A stretch of DNA of 64,000 nucleotides from Burkholderia seminalis DSM 23518 (GCF_902832885.1 NZ_CADFDK010000006.1:248001-312000), one strand, 5' to 3'. Shown: positions 34,474-43,558, counted from the first letter of the stretch. Numbers and translations are program-made. Notes: generated by a model from the sequence alone, not told the origin.

Positions 34474-34966
34474 AGATTTATGTCAGGGCGTGCCCGAATG
34501 TGTCGTGCAAGAGACCGTTACGGAGACTGCAAAGATAAAAAATCGAAAGATCGGGGCACTTTTTGTGAACCGAAAGGTCAACGTAAGGGTTCGAATATGA
34601 GATAGTGACCCCGGAACGCCTGATAAAATTCGACAAACCGCCGGATTTCAGGGGGAAACCGCGTGTCACGCCGCCACCGCCGTCCATCGCCGGCCACCCT
34701 TGCGGGGTCGGAACCGGGCCTACGGCCCGCGCGTCGTCCCGTGGACTCGCCTCGCCGTCCGCGGCCGGCCGCCTTGAACCGTTTCATCCAGCGACGGGCT
34801 TCGGCCCGCCCGCGCCCCTCGCCGCCTCACCGCGGCGAACCCAGGGCAGCGCATTGCGCACTGCCCCCCTTCGGTTTCATCGTCCTCGTTCGGCGGATAG
34901 TACGGCCGGGCTTCGTCAACCCGTGACGGCGCGTCGCGCGCCGCCACTCGCACCAGGAAACCCTCC
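34474..34966 (+). other. Long structured leader/intergenic region before the Ca2+/H+ antiporter
   Basis: About 490 bp. The first 130 bp are AT-richer and probably contain the rightward promoter (TATGAGATAGT near 34595 is one candidate -10). The last 350 bp are very GC-rich and rich in hairpins: CCGGGCC-TAC-GGCCCGC near 34725, GACGGGC-TTC-GGCCCGCC near 34790 and GGGCAG...CTGCCC near 34845. A 194-aa open frame from 34605 overlaps the antiporter in another frame, has no ribosome site and looks like a shadow. I looked for the yybP-ykoY Mn2+ motif and did not find its core. Confidence 0.45.
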
Positions 34967-36055
34967 ATGCCGCTCTCGTCCAACCAGCTCCCGCGCTGGA
35001 CCCTCTTGGCCCCGCTTGCCGCCTGGCTGGTACTCGCGCTGTCGCGCGTCGTGCCGGCCGAAGGCCTCGTCATCGCGGTGCTCGCCGCCGCGCTCGCCGG
35101 CGCCGTGTTCGCCGCCGTCCATCATGCGGAAGTCGTCGCGCATCGCGTCGGCGAGCCGTTCGGCACGCTCGTGCTCGCGGTCGCCGTGACCGTCATCGAG
35201 GTCGCGCTGATCGTGTCGGTGATGCTCGGCGCGGGCCCCGAGAAATCGGGCCTCGCACGCGATACCGTGTTCGCCGCCGTGATGATCATCTGCAACGGCA
35301 TCGTCGGCATCTGCCTGCTGGTCGGCGCATGGAAGCACGGCGAGCAGGACTTCCAGGGGCGCGGCGCGAGCAAGGCGCTCGCGGTACTCGCGTCGCTGTC
35401 GGTGCTGTCGCTCGTGATGCCGAACTACCTGAACGCCGCACCGGGCCCGTTCTTCTCGAAATCGCAGCTCGCGTTCGCCGGCGTCGCGTCGCTCGTGCTG
35501 TACGGCGCGTTCGTGTTCGTGCAGACCGTACGCCACCGCGACTACTTCCTCGCCGCGCACGACAGCGCGAACGAGGCGGTGCACGCGGCAGCGCCGAGCA
35601 ACCGCACCGCGGTGACCAGCATGATCCTGCTGTTCGCGAGCCTCGTCGCGGTCGTGCTGCTCGCGAAGCTGCTGTCGCCGGCCGTCGAGCATGCGGTCAT
35701 GAAGCTCGGTGCGCCCGAGGCCGCGGTCGGCATCGTGATCGCCGCGCTCGTGCTGCTGCCGGAAGGGCTCGCGGCCGTCACCGCCGCGCGCGCGAACCGC
35801 CTGCAGACCAGCATGAACCTCGCGCTCGGTTCGGCGCTCGCGAGCATCGGGCTCACGATCCCGACCGTCGCGGCCGTGTTCATCTGGGTCGGCCAGCCGC
35901 TCACGCTCGGCATCGGGCCGATGGAAACCGTGCTGCTCGCGCTCACCTTGCTGGTCAGCACGCTCACGCTCAGCCAGGGGCGCACGACGGTGCTGCACGG
36001 CGTCGTTCACCTCGCGCTGTTCGCCGCGTACCTGTTCCTGTCGATCACTCACTGA
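34967..36055 (+). CDS. Ca2+/H+ antiporter of the ChaA/CaCA family
   Basis: 362 residues, about 11 transmembrane helices. The two alpha-repeat signatures of cation/H+ exchangers are clear: GEPFGTLVLAVAVTVIEVALIVSVML (about 62-87) and LLPEGLAAVTAARANRLQTSMNLALGSALASIGLTIP (about 263-299). The acidic Glu residues in VTVIEVAL and LLPEGLA are the expected transport carboxylates. ChaA-type proteins export Ca2+, Na+ or K+ in exchange for protons under alkaline or salt stress. The start has a GGAAACC ribosome-site region. The long upstream leader suggests post-transcriptional control. Confidence 0.87.
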   Translation: MPLSSNQLPRWTLLAPLAAWLVLALSRVVPAEGLVIAVLAAALAGAVFAAVHHAEVVAHRVGEPFGTLVLAVAVTVIEVALIVSVMLGAGPEKSGLARDTVFAAVMIICNGIVGICLLVGAWKHGEQDFQGRGASKALAVLASLSVLSLVMPNYLNAAPGPFFSKSQLAFAGVASLVLYGAFVFVQTVRHRDYFLAAHDSANEAVHAAAPSNRTAVTSMILLFASLVAVVLLAKLLSPAVEHAVMKLGAPEAAVGIVIAALVLLPEGLAAVTAARANRLQTSMNLALGSALASIGLTIPTVAAVFIWVGQPLTLGIGPMETVLLALTLLVSTLTLSQGRTTVLHGVVHLALFAAYLFLSITH

Positions 36056-36066
36056 CGCCCGAAAAC

Positions 36067-36101
36067 GCGCGGCCCGGCGGATCACCTCCGCCGGGCCGCG
36101 C
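36067..36101. terminator. Bidirectional terminator hairpin between converging genes
   Basis: A perfect 15-bp GC-rich stem (36067-36081 with 36087-36101, 5-nt loop) begins 12 bp after the antiporter stop. It lies 45 bp from the end of the opposing LysM-protein gene. CTCGTTTACG follows on the + strand and TTTTC on the minus strand. Confidence 0.65.
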
Positions 36102-36145
36102 TCGTTTACGTCCCTTCACCCGCCCGCGTTCACGTCACGCCATCG

Positions 36146-37279
36146 TTACCGGACCGGAATCACGAGATGCTGGCCCGCCAGGATCAGGTTCGGATTGGCA
36201 AGGTTGTTGCGGCGCTGGATCTCGCGATAGCGCTGGCCGCTGCCGAGCTTGCTCGCCGCGATCATGTTCAGCGTGTCGCCCGCCTTCACCACGTACGTAT
36301 GTTCGCCCGATGCGGCCGCGGTCGTCACCGTCTGGTCGCTGACGAAGTATTTGCGCAACAGGTCGAGATACTGCGGCGACTGCTTGAGCTTCGCGATCGC
36401 GGCGTTCAGGTAGATCAGCAGATCCTGGTCGTCGGCGCGCACGCCGATCTTGTACGCGATGCTCGAGCCGTCGAGCTTGGTCACCGCGAATTTCAGGTCG
36501 GTATTCCTGATCGAGCTGACCGCGAACGGATAGTCGTAGATGAACGCGTCGACCGTGCGGCCGTCGATGCTCTTCGCGATGAACGCCGGATCGGAATCGT
36601 CGACCTCGACGAAGTGCACGTTCGGATACTGGCGCGTGACGAACGCGCGCACGTCGGGGTCGCCCTTCAGGATGCCGACCGTCTTGCCGACGAGATCGTC
36701 GGTCGAGCGGATCGCCGAGCCTTGCCGCACGATCAGCGAATAGCCGAAATCGTCGACGTACGGCACTGAATAAACGACGCCGGCCGGCGAGTTGTCCGGG
36801 AACGTCAGCCCGTCCATCGCGACGTCGACCACGTGGTTCCCCTTCGCGTCGGTATCGAGCAGTTGCTTCGGCACACCCGGGTACGTGTCGACCTCGTGAC
36901 GCGTATCGACGACGACCGGCTTGCCGCCGCGCGAGAACGACGGATCCGCGAACAGCAGCCGCGCGAATTCGACGTTGAAGCCGTGCGGTGCCCCCTTGTC
37001 CTCGCCGAAGAACGGCTCGCTCGGGTTCTGCACCGAGATTCGCACGATGCCGTTCTCGGCAATCGATTTCAGCGTGCTGGCCTGCGGCGTGAAGCCGGCC
37101 GGCAGCACGTTCGCCGACGGCGGTGTCTGCGCGGACTGCCCGGTGTCGACATTTTGGGCGGATGTCGAGGACGATGCCGCGTCATGCGCGGGAATCAGCG
37201 TCGACAGGCCGCCCTGATGCACGATCCATACGCCGACGAGCACGACCAGAAACGCGATTGCGCCAAGAAGTTTTTTCAT
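36146..37279 (-). CDS. Membrane-anchored solute-binding (SBP_bac_3-like) protein with C-terminal LysM domain
   Basis: 377 residues. An N-terminal membrane anchor or signal (LLGAIAFLVVLVGVWIV, 4-20) and Ser/Thr/Gln-rich linker lead to an amino-acid-type substrate-binding domain (about 70-315): GIVRISVQNPSEPFFGEDKGAPHGFNVEFARLLF, DVAMDGLTFPDNS, GKTVGILKGDPDVRAFV and DAFIYDYPFAVS. A LysM peptidoglycan-binding module closes the protein (HTYVVKAGDTLNMIAASKLG...NPNLILAGQHLVIPVR, about 328-377). This pairing is unusual because normal ABC binding proteins lack LysM and no permease or ATPase is nearby. A role in sensing or tethering at the cell wall is inference. The partner gene lies 20 bp upstream. 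Confidence 0.8.
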   Translation of the reverse strand: MKKLLGAIAFLVVLVGVWIVHQGGLSTLIPAHDAASSSTSAQNVDTGQSAQTPPSANVLPAGFTPQASTLKSIAENGIVRISVQNPSEPFFGEDKGAPHGFNVEFARLLFADPSFSRGGKPVVVDTRHEVDTYPGVPKQLLDTDAKGNHVVDVAMDGLTFPDNSPAGVVYSVPYVDDFGYSLIVRQGSAIRSTDDLVGKTVGILKGDPDVRAFVTRQYPNVHFVEVDDSDPAFIAKSIDGRTVDAFIYDYPFAVSSIRNTDLKFAVTKLDGSSIAYKIGVRADDQDLLIYLNAAIAKLKQSPQYLDLLRKYFVSDQTVTTAAASGEHTYVVKAGDTLNMIAASKLGSGQRYREIQRRNNLANPNLILAGQHLVIPVR

Positions 37280-37299
37280 GGTTGAGGGCCTGCGGGAAA

Positions 37300-38070
37300 T
37301 TATTGTTGTTTGGACGGCAACTGCGCGGGGTTCGCCGCATCGAGTCCGGGCGCGCGGCCGCCGTTCAGCACCGCCTGCTGCTGCGCCTGCTTGACCTCGG
37401 GGTTATCCATCAGCGACGTCTCCATCTCGGAGAACGCCTTGTTGACCGAGCGCATCACCGAATCGACGGCCACGTCGGTCTTGATCTGCTCGAACGTATC
37501 GGACGCCTGCCGGCCCGCGAGCTTGTTCATCTTCTGCGCCGCCTGCGACATGTCCCACATCGCCTTCGCGCGGTCGATCGCCGCCGCGAAATTCTTCAGT
37601 TCGACCTGCACCTGCTTGTAGCGGCCCTCGCGAAACGCGAGCAGCTGCTTCATCGTGTCGAGCTGCGCGCGAAAGCGTGGCGCGTCGTCCGGGTACTGCT
37701 TCTCGAACAGTTCCGTCTTGCCCTCGAAGTTCTTCACCTCGGTACGAAACGCGGTGATGCTGTCCGCGAACTTCTGCGCGTCCTGGCGCTTTTCCGCGAG
37801 CTGGTTGATCAGCGTCTCGATCGGATTCGACTGCGCCTCCTCGACGATCATCTTCACCTTCTGGTTCGCGAGCTTCATCGCGACGACCGGCGCCAGATAA
37901 ATCGCGCCGAGACCGATCACGCCCGCCGTGACCAGCGCGATCACCCCCTTCAGGATGAACAGCGCGGCCGGTGCCGCGATCGCGACGCCGGCGACGATGA
38001 TCGCCCACTTGATCAGCTTGACCTTGCCACTCCCCGAACTGCCGTTTGCTTCATTCGAAAGCTGCGACAT
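37300..38070 (-). CDS. Coiled-coil inner-membrane protein of unknown function
   Basis: 256 residues. The start ATG 38070 (MSQLSNEANGSS) has a good ribosome site (AGGAG). Two closely spaced hydrophobic segments (about 20-40 and 43-65: IKWAIIVAGVAIAAPAALFILKGVIALVTAGVIGLGAIYLAPVV) are followed by about 170 residues predicted as long charged helices (NQKVKMIVEEAQSNPIETL, EKRQDAQKFADSITAF, RYKQVQVELKNFAAAIDRAKAMW), recalling PspA/TelA-like coiled coils. The C-terminus is Gln/Ala-rich. It forms an apparent two-gene operon with the LysM/binding protein. I do not recognise the family. Confidence 0.7.
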   Translation of the reverse strand: MSQLSNEANGSSGSGKVKLIKWAIIVAGVAIAAPAALFILKGVIALVTAGVIGLGAIYLAPVVAMKLANQKVKMIVEEAQSNPIETLINQLAEKRQDAQKFADSITAFRTEVKNFEGKTELFEKQYPDDAPRFRAQLDTMKQLLAFREGRYKQVQVELKNFAAAIDRAKAMWDMSQAAQKMNKLAGRQASDTFEQIKTDVAVDSVMRSVNKAFSEMETSLMDNPEVKQAQQQAVLNGGRAPGLDAANPAQLPSKQQ

Positions 38071-38707
38071 GAGTTTTTCTCCTGGAACCTCGAACCGAAC
38101 TGCGTACGTGTGCTTTTTCAAGCTCAATCGAAATGCTTCGGACTCCGGTGCCGCCCGGCAGACAGGCAAGCCGGCGGCGCAATGCAAGGATGGGCGCGTG
38201 CGGACGTCACGAGACGCCGGTGTAGGCGCCGTTCGGAATGCGGTGATCGGGGGCGGCGTGCGACGGAGCGATGCGGCAGGCCGAACCGGCGCCGTTCATC
38301 GTCGCGGCCCGTGCGCGGACGGGAAAGTGTACCGACGTGCGGTACGAAACGGGATGACGGATACGTGACGCGGCGGGCGTCGGGTGAAGCGTCGTCGCGG
38401 CGCGCGAACGGATGCGGCGCCGGTATTCCGGTACGAGGGCGTAAAGGCTCATCGTTGTTCTTTTGCGTGTCGCGGGTGCAGGAACCGCGCGGCCGGCGCG
38501 TCCCGCTCCAAATGCACGAACGTATCCTGCGCCGACCGGCATTCAGCGTCAAGCGGTCGGCATGGCCCGTGGCTTTCCCGATCGAAAGCGTGCACCGCAC
38601 GTCAACTTTCAACACCGTAAGCATGTTGCCGGCACGGCAAGCGCCCGTGCCCGGTCAGGATTGCTTGGCATCGTCCCGCAGCCTGCGGCCGGCCGGTCGA
38701 CCGGCAG
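38071..38707. other. Intergenic region, no gene recognised
   Basis: A 637-bp gap between two leftward genes. Open frames on both strands up to 166 codons are Arg/Pro/Ala-rich and lack ribosome sites; none resembles a known family. The right part includes the downstream side of the amidohydrolase gene and the left part should include the promoter of the coiled-coil/LysM pair. No repeats or RNA gene were recognised. Confidence 0.45.
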
Positions 38708-39562
38708 CTACGTCGCGGCGTCGGGCGAGGTGCGCGCATCGAACCCGTAGAGCGCCGCCGGATTGTCGACGAGAATCGTACGGGCCGCCGCGTCGTCCGC
38801 GGCACAGGCGTACAGCCAGCCCAGCAGGTTTGCATCGTCGGGCACTGGCGACGCATTCGGGTGCGGCCAGTTGCTGCCCCACACGCAACGCGCCGCGTGC
38901 TCGCGCGCGAGCACCGCGGCGAGGCGCGCGACGTCGCCGTAACCGGGCGCACCGGACTGCGACGTTTCGTAAGGCGCGGACAGCTTCACCCACACGTGGC
39001 CGCGATCGAGCAGGCGCCGCAACGCGACGAACGCCGGCGCCTCCGTTTCAACCGGCGTCAGGAACTTGCCCGTGTGATCGATCACGACACGCGCCGGTAA
39101 CGACGCCAGCATCGACCCGACGTCCGGCAGCGTCCGGCCGTCGAGCTGCACGTCGACGTGCCAGCCGAGCGGCGCGATCCGCGCGGCCAGGCGTTCCAGT
39201 TCGTCCCAGCGCGCGACGCCACCTGCGAGCGTCATGAAGCGCACGCCGCGGATACCGGCCGCGTGCAGCCGCTCGAGCTCGGCGTCCGGCACGTCGACCG
39301 GCACCGTCGCGACGCCGCGCGCCTGCGGGCCGAACGCGGCCAATGCGTCAAGCGTGCAGCGGTTGTCGAAGCCATAGCCGGTCGGCTGCACGACGACCAC
39401 ACGCGTGAGACCGAGCGCCTGTTGCATGCGCCGATACGCGTCCACCGGCGCATGTGGGGGACGGAAGGTCGCCGTCGGCGCGAGCGGATACGCATCGTCG
39501 TAGATATGGATATGGCAATCGCACGGGTTCGGCGGCCGACTGCCCGTCGTGTCGTGCGTCAT
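38708..39562 (-). CDS. Amidohydrolase family 2 protein (2-pyrone-4,6-dicarboxylate hydrolase-like)
   Basis: 284 residues of the TIM-barrel amidohydrolase superfamily (COG3618-like lactonases). The beta-1 metal motif is CDCHIHIYDDAYPL (about 14-27), beta-6 is RVVIDHTGKFLTP, and beta-8 is CVWGSNWPHPNASP. The beta-8 motif has Asn where many members have the catalytic Asp (WGTDWPH). Members hydrolyse lactones such as PDC, galactarolactone or muconolactone types. It ends a catabolic operon with TRAP transport and a D-2-hydroxyacid dehydrogenase; the start overlaps the preceding stop by four bases. Substrate is likely a lactone of a carboxylated compound, but this is inference. Confidence 0.78.
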   Translation of the reverse strand: MTHDTTGSRPPNPCDCHIHIYDDAYPLAPTATFRPPHAPVDAYRRMQQALGLTRVVVVQPTGYGFDNRCTLDALAAFGPQARGVATVPVDVPDAELERLHAAGIRGVRFMTLAGGVARWDELERLAARIAPLGWHVDVQLDGRTLPDVGSMLASLPARVVIDHTGKFLTPVETEAPAFVALRRLLDRGHVWVKLSAPYETSQSGAPGYGDVARLAAVLAREHAARCVWGSNWPHPNASPVPDDANLLGWLYACAADDAAARTILVDNPAALYGFDARTSPDAAT

Positions 39563-40581
39563 CGCACGCCCGGTGCGGCAGACGCGACGGCCGAACGCCA
39601 GCGCTCCAGCCGCGTCGCCTGCGCCGCGTTGACGGCGCCGGTCGGCACGCGCCCGTCGAGCAGCGCGGCGAGCTGGTCGACCGTCTCCAGCGCCTGATGC
39701 TCGATCGCCGGCAGCGTCAGCCCGCCGATGTGCGGGGTCGCGATGACGCGCGGATGCGCGGCCAGCGCGGGCGTCGGCATCTGGTCCGCCGCGCGGCCGA
39801 CGTCGAGTGCGCAGCCTGCCAGCCGGCCGCCGTCGAGCGCGTCGGCCAGCGCCTGCTCGTCGACGAGTTCGCCGCGGGACGCATTGATGAAGCACGCGCC
39901 CGGCTTCATCGCGGCGAATGCCGCCGCATCGAGCAGGTTCGCGGTGGCCGGCGTGGCCGGGGCAAGGCAGACGACGTAATCCGCGTCGCGCAGCAACGTG
40001 GCGGAGTCGACCTGTTCGAGCGGCCGCGCATCGACCTGCACGTACGGATCGCTGACGAGCACGCGCATGCCGAGCGCCGTCGCGATCGGTGCGAGATGGC
40101 GCGCGATCTGCCCGTAGCCGATCAGGCCGAGCGTGCTGCCGCGCAATTCGCGCCCCATCCGGGGCGCGGGCGGCGCGCCACGATGGTACGCGTCCGCGTA
40201 GCCACCGATCCCGCGCGCGAGGTCGATCATCGCGCCGACCACCCATTCGGCGACGGCCGGCCCGAAGCCGGGGCTCGCCTGCGTGACCAGCACGCCGAAC
40301 GCGCTCGCCGCGGCGACGTCGACCGTGCGGATGTCGACCGCGCAACGCAGGAACGCGGCGAGTGCCGGCAGCCCCGCGAACAGCGCGCGCGGTGCCGGGG
40401 TCTGCCGGTACGCGACGATCGCGTCGCATCCCTGCGCGGCGGCAATCAGCTCGTCCGTGTCGAGTTCGCGATCGTGCGGGTTGCAGGCGACATCCGCGAT
40501 CGCGCGCAGCGCGTCGAGCGCCCTGGCGCCGAAGTAGTGGTCGATCATCCCGACCGGATGCGTGACGTAGACGCGCGTCAT
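39559..40581 (-). CDS. D-isomer-specific 2-hydroxyacid dehydrogenase
   Basis: 340 residues. The NAD-binding domain has STLGLIGYGQIARHLAPIATALGMRVLVSDPY (about 148-180), and the catalytic residues appear in INASRGELVDEQALADAL (Arg), the Asp/Glu region of LAGCALDVGRAADQMPTPALAAHPRVIATPHIGG (His in TPHIGG). These enzymes reduce 2-oxoacids or oxidise D-2-hydroxyacids in the cytoplasm. Four-base overlaps with both neighbours (lacI upstream, amidohydrolase downstream) show translational coupling in the operon. Confidence 0.85.
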   Translation of the reverse strand: MTRVYVTHPVGMIDHYFGARALDALRAIADVACNPHDRELDTDELIAAAQGCDAIVAYRQTPAPRALFAGLPALAAFLRCAVDIRTVDVAAASAFGVLVTQASPGFGPAVAEWVVGAMIDLARGIGGYADAYHRGAPPAPRMGRELRGSTLGLIGYGQIARHLAPIATALGMRVLVSDPYVQVDARPLEQVDSATLLRDADYVVCLAPATPATANLLDAAAFAAMKPGACFINASRGELVDEQALADALDGGRLAGCALDVGRAADQMPTPALAAHPRVIATPHIGGLTLPAIEHQALETVDQLAALLDGRVPTGAVNAAQATRLERWRSAVASAAPGVR

Positions 40582-41660
40582 GCGCGGCCTCCGCTCGTGC
40601 CGGCCGCATGCGGCGGCGGCGCCACCGACGCGCGCTCGACGAGCGTCACGTCCGCGAACACGCATTGCCCGGCGGCCGACGGCGCGTCGCCCTCCTGCCG
40701 CATCACGCGCCGCACCATCTCGCCGGCCATTTCGGTAACGGGCAATTGCACCGTGGTCAGCGCCGGCCACGAGATCGCCGACAGGAAATGACCGTCCATC
40801 CCGACGACGGATACATCGTCCGGCACCCGCAACCCGCCGTCGCGCAGCCCCGCCATCAGGCCGAGCGCGAACAGGTCGTTGACCGCGACGATGCCGGTCG
40901 GCCGTGCGGGATCGGCCGCGAGCTCGACGCCGAGCGCACGCCCGACATCGACGATCACCGAATCGCCGTATTCGTTGGCGGAGCCGCCGTCGAGCACGCG
41001 CGCCTGGGTGGCGCCGCCCGCCTCGCCTGCCACGGCGAGAAAGCCGCGGATCTTGTCGCTGCGGCTCACGGTGATGCCGGCCACCGTCGCGAACGCGAGC
41101 CGCGTATGACCCGCCTCGACGAGGCGGCGCGTCGCGAGCCGCGCGGCCGCCTCGTTGTCGGCCGTCACATGGTCGACCTTCGATGGCTCGCCGGGCGTCG
41201 CGCGGCGGTCGTAGCTGACGACGGTCATCCCGCGTTCGGCCGCGCGCTCGAGGTGACTTTCGTCGGCGAGCGACGAGATCACGATCACGCGCCGCACGCC
41301 ATGCGCGTAGAGATCGTCGAAGAACGACGCCTCCTTGCGCGCGTCGCGATACGTGTTGCCGATCAGCACGCGATGACCGTACTGTTCCTGCGCGCAGGCC
41401 TCGACCTCGCGCGCGATGTAGCCGTACATCGGGTTCGCCATCGACGGCACCAGCAGCCCGACGAGCGGCGTCTGCCCCGTCTTGAGCTGGCGCGCGAGCG
41501 TGCTCGGCCGGTACCGCAGCGCGTCCATCGCGGCCTTCACGCGTTCGAGCGTTTCCGGCTTCATCTGATCGGTACGGCCGTTGAGCACGTTCGAAACCGT
41601 GCTGACCGAAACGGCCGCATGACGGGCCACGTCCTGAATCGTACTCATGTCGTCTTGCAT
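40578..41660 (-). CDS. LacI-family transcriptional regulator
   Basis: 360 residues. The N-terminal HTH is MSTIQDVARHAAVSVSTVSNVLNGRTDQMKPETLERVKAAMDALRYRPSTLARQLKTG with the hinge helix. The effector domain has VGLLVPSMANPMYGYIAREVEACAQEQYGHRVLIGNTYRD and VPDDVSVVGMDGHFLSAISWPALTTVQLP. MQDDM (ATG 41660) is used; ATG 41648 is an alternative. Lying inside the operon it probably controls, 8 bp after the TRAP permease gene, it should autoregulate through the inverted repeat at 44625-44653. Confidence 0.88.
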   Translation of the reverse strand: MQDDMSTIQDVARHAAVSVSTVSNVLNGRTDQMKPETLERVKAAMDALRYRPSTLARQLKTGQTPLVGLLVPSMANPMYGYIAREVEACAQEQYGHRVLIGNTYRDARKEASFFDDLYAHGVRRVIVISSLADESHLERAAERGMTVVSYDRRATPGEPSKVDHVTADNEAAARLATRRLVEAGHTRLAFATVAGITVSRSDKIRGFLAVAGEAGGATQARVLDGGSANEYGDSVIVDVGRALGVELAADPARPTGIVAVNDLFALGLMAGLRDGGLRVPDDVSVVGMDGHFLSAISWPALTTVQLPVTEMAGEMVRRVMRQEGDAPSAAGQCVFADVTLVERASVAPPPHAAGTSGGRA

Positions 41661-41668
41661 GGAACGGG

Positions 41669-43555
41669 CTACAGGCCGAAACGGGCCGGCAGCCACAACG
41701 AAAACGCCGGTGCGAAGATCAGCGCCACCAGGGCGACGAACAGCACCAGCAGGTATTTCACCATCGGCCGGGCCACGCGCCCGACCTCGGTGCCCGTGAT
41801 CGCGCACGTCGTGAACAACCCGAGGCCGACCGGCGGCGCGAACAGCCCGAACCCCATCGCCACCACCACGACCGTACCGAAATGCAGCGGGTTGATGCCG
41901 AGCTGCAGCGCGATCGGCGCGAGCAGCGGCCCGAAGATGATCAGCGCGGGCGCGCCTTCGAGCACGGCGCCGAACACGATCATCAGCAGCGCCGACAACA
42001 GCAGGAACATCGTCGCGCCGTACTGATGGGCGAACGCCGTCATTGTGCCCGAGACGAGCGCCGGAATCTGCTCGATCGACAGCGCGAACGACACGCTCGA
42101 CGCCGCCGCGACGATGAACAGGATGCCGCTCGCCATCGATGCGGCGCGCACGAACACGCGGCCGACCGAACGCCACGTCAGTTCGCGGAACGCGAGCCAG
42201 CCCACGACCAGCGCGTAGACCACCGCAAACGCGGACACCTCGGTCGACGTCGCGACACCCGACGTCACGCCCTTGCCGATCATCGCGACCATGACCAGCG
42301 CGACGAGCGCGCCGCCCGCGAGCGGCAGCCACGCGCGACGCTCGACGAACACCTCGGCCACGTCGATCTTGCGCCCGGTGATCACCGTCACGACCGCGAG
42401 CGACGCGGCCAGCACGGCCGCCGGCACGATCCCGGCGACGAACAGCCCGGCGATCGAGATGTTCGCGACGAAGCCCATGATGATCATGTTCACGCAGGGC
42501 GGAATCGTCTCGGCCATCACCGCGCTGCACGCGAGCAGCGCGGCGGTTTCGTTCGGGTCCTGCCGTGCGCGGCGCACGGCGGGCATCACGACGCCGCCCA
42601 CCGCCGCGATATCGGCCAGCTTCGAGCCCGACACGCCGGAAAAACACGCGGTCGCGAAAATCACGATCAGGCCGAGCCCGCCCCGCACGCGTCCGAACAT
42701 CCGCAGCAGCAACTCGACGAGCCGCGCGGACATGCCGTTGGACTCCATCAGCAGCCCCGCCAGCACGAAGAACGGCACCGCCAGCAGCACGAAGTGATCG
42801 GCACCGGCCATCACCTGTTGCGAGTAGACGAGCAGCGGCAGCGTCGGATCCGCGAGGAAATACAGCAGCGCGGAAAACGCCAGCACGAACCCGATCGGCA
42901 CGCCGAGCACCAGCCCGCCGACGAAGCCCGCGACGAGCAGCGTGCCCGGCGCGACCGCATGCGCGGGCCACAGTGCGTTCCAGCCGTACACGGCGACCGC
43001 GAGCGCCGCACAGCACGCGAACGTGCCGATCACACGGCGGCGCGGCGCGTTCAGCGCATTGGCGAGTGCGAATACCGTCATGAACAGCGCGCCGAACATC
43101 ATCGGATACCCGTTGATCCAGCCCGGCAAGCCGCCCGTCGTCATCTGGTCGTACGAATCCGCGAGCAACTGGCACGACGACACCAGCAGGTTCAGCGCGA
43201 CGGCCGCCACGATCCAGTGACCGACCTGGATCAGCGCGCCCTGCCAGCGTGCCGGCAGCCGGCCGCGAAACACGTCGATGCCGACATGCTGGCTGCGCCC
43301 CAGCACCGTCGCCGCGCCGAAGAACACCAGCACGATCATCAGCGCACTGGCCACTTCCTCGGCCCAGTCGACCGGGTCGTGCAGGAAATAGCGGAACACG
43401 ACCGACACGAACACGACGAGCACGTCGACGGCGAGCACCGCCGCCGACAGGATTTCAATCCAGCGCAGCGCCGCATCGAGCACGCGGGCGGCGCGATGCG
43501 CCGGTTGGCCTGCAGCGGGCGCCGACGCGGCACCCGAGACGGAATGCATGTCCAT
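41669..43555 (-). CDS. Fused TRAP transporter permease (DctQ-DctM fusion)
   Basis: 628 residues. The N-terminal part (about 25-190) is a four-helix DctQ small permease (ALRWIEILSAAVLAVDVLVVFVSVVFRYFLHDPVDWAEEVASALMIVLVFFGAA). The remainder is a 12-helix DctM large permease with GVPIGFVLAFSALLYFLADP, LAVPFFVLAGLLMESNGMSARL, ATACFSGVSGSKLADIAAVG, and APPVGLGLFTTCAITG. Such fusions import carboxylates or related organic acids using a sodium or proton gradient with a periplasmic binding protein. It overlaps nothing but sits 3 bp after the binding-protein gene. Confidence 0.9.
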   Translation of the reverse strand: MDMHSVSGAASAPAAGQPAHRAARVLDAALRWIEILSAAVLAVDVLVVFVSVVFRYFLHDPVDWAEEVASALMIVLVFFGAATVLGRSQHVGIDVFRGRLPARWQGALIQVGHWIVAAVALNLLVSSCQLLADSYDQMTTGGLPGWINGYPMMFGALFMTVFALANALNAPRRRVIGTFACCAALAVAVYGWNALWPAHAVAPGTLLVAGFVGGLVLGVPIGFVLAFSALLYFLADPTLPLLVYSQQVMAGADHFVLLAVPFFVLAGLLMESNGMSARLVELLLRMFGRVRGGLGLIVIFATACFSGVSGSKLADIAAVGGVVMPAVRRARQDPNETAALLACSAVMAETIPPCVNMIIMGFVANISIAGLFVAGIVPAAVLAASLAVVTVITGRKIDVAEVFVERRAWLPLAGGALVALVMVAMIGKGVTSGVATSTEVSAFAVVYALVVGWLAFRELTWRSVGRVFVRAASMASGILFIVAAASSVSFALSIEQIPALVSGTMTAFAHQYGATMFLLLSALLMIVFGAVLEGAPALIIFGPLLAPIALQLGINPLHFGTVVVVAMGFGLFAPPVGLGLFTTCAITGTEVGRVARPMVKYLLVLFVALVALIFAPAFSLWLPARFGL

Positions 43556-43558
43556 CGC

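Noticed and set aside
34605-34966. yybP-ykoY (Mn2+) riboswitch upstream of the antiporter
   Set aside because: The conserved GGGGAGUA-type core could not be found in the leader.
34605-35189. 194-codon ORF in the leader of the Ca2+/H+ antiporter
   Set aside because: Low-complexity Pro/Arg-rich, no ribosome site, and overlaps the antiporter gene in a different frame.
38124-38750. Several overlapping ORFs (up to 166 codons) in the 637-bp gap
   Set aside because: Both strands are open with Arg/Ala/Pro-rich translations typical of high-GC shadow frames, without initiation signals.
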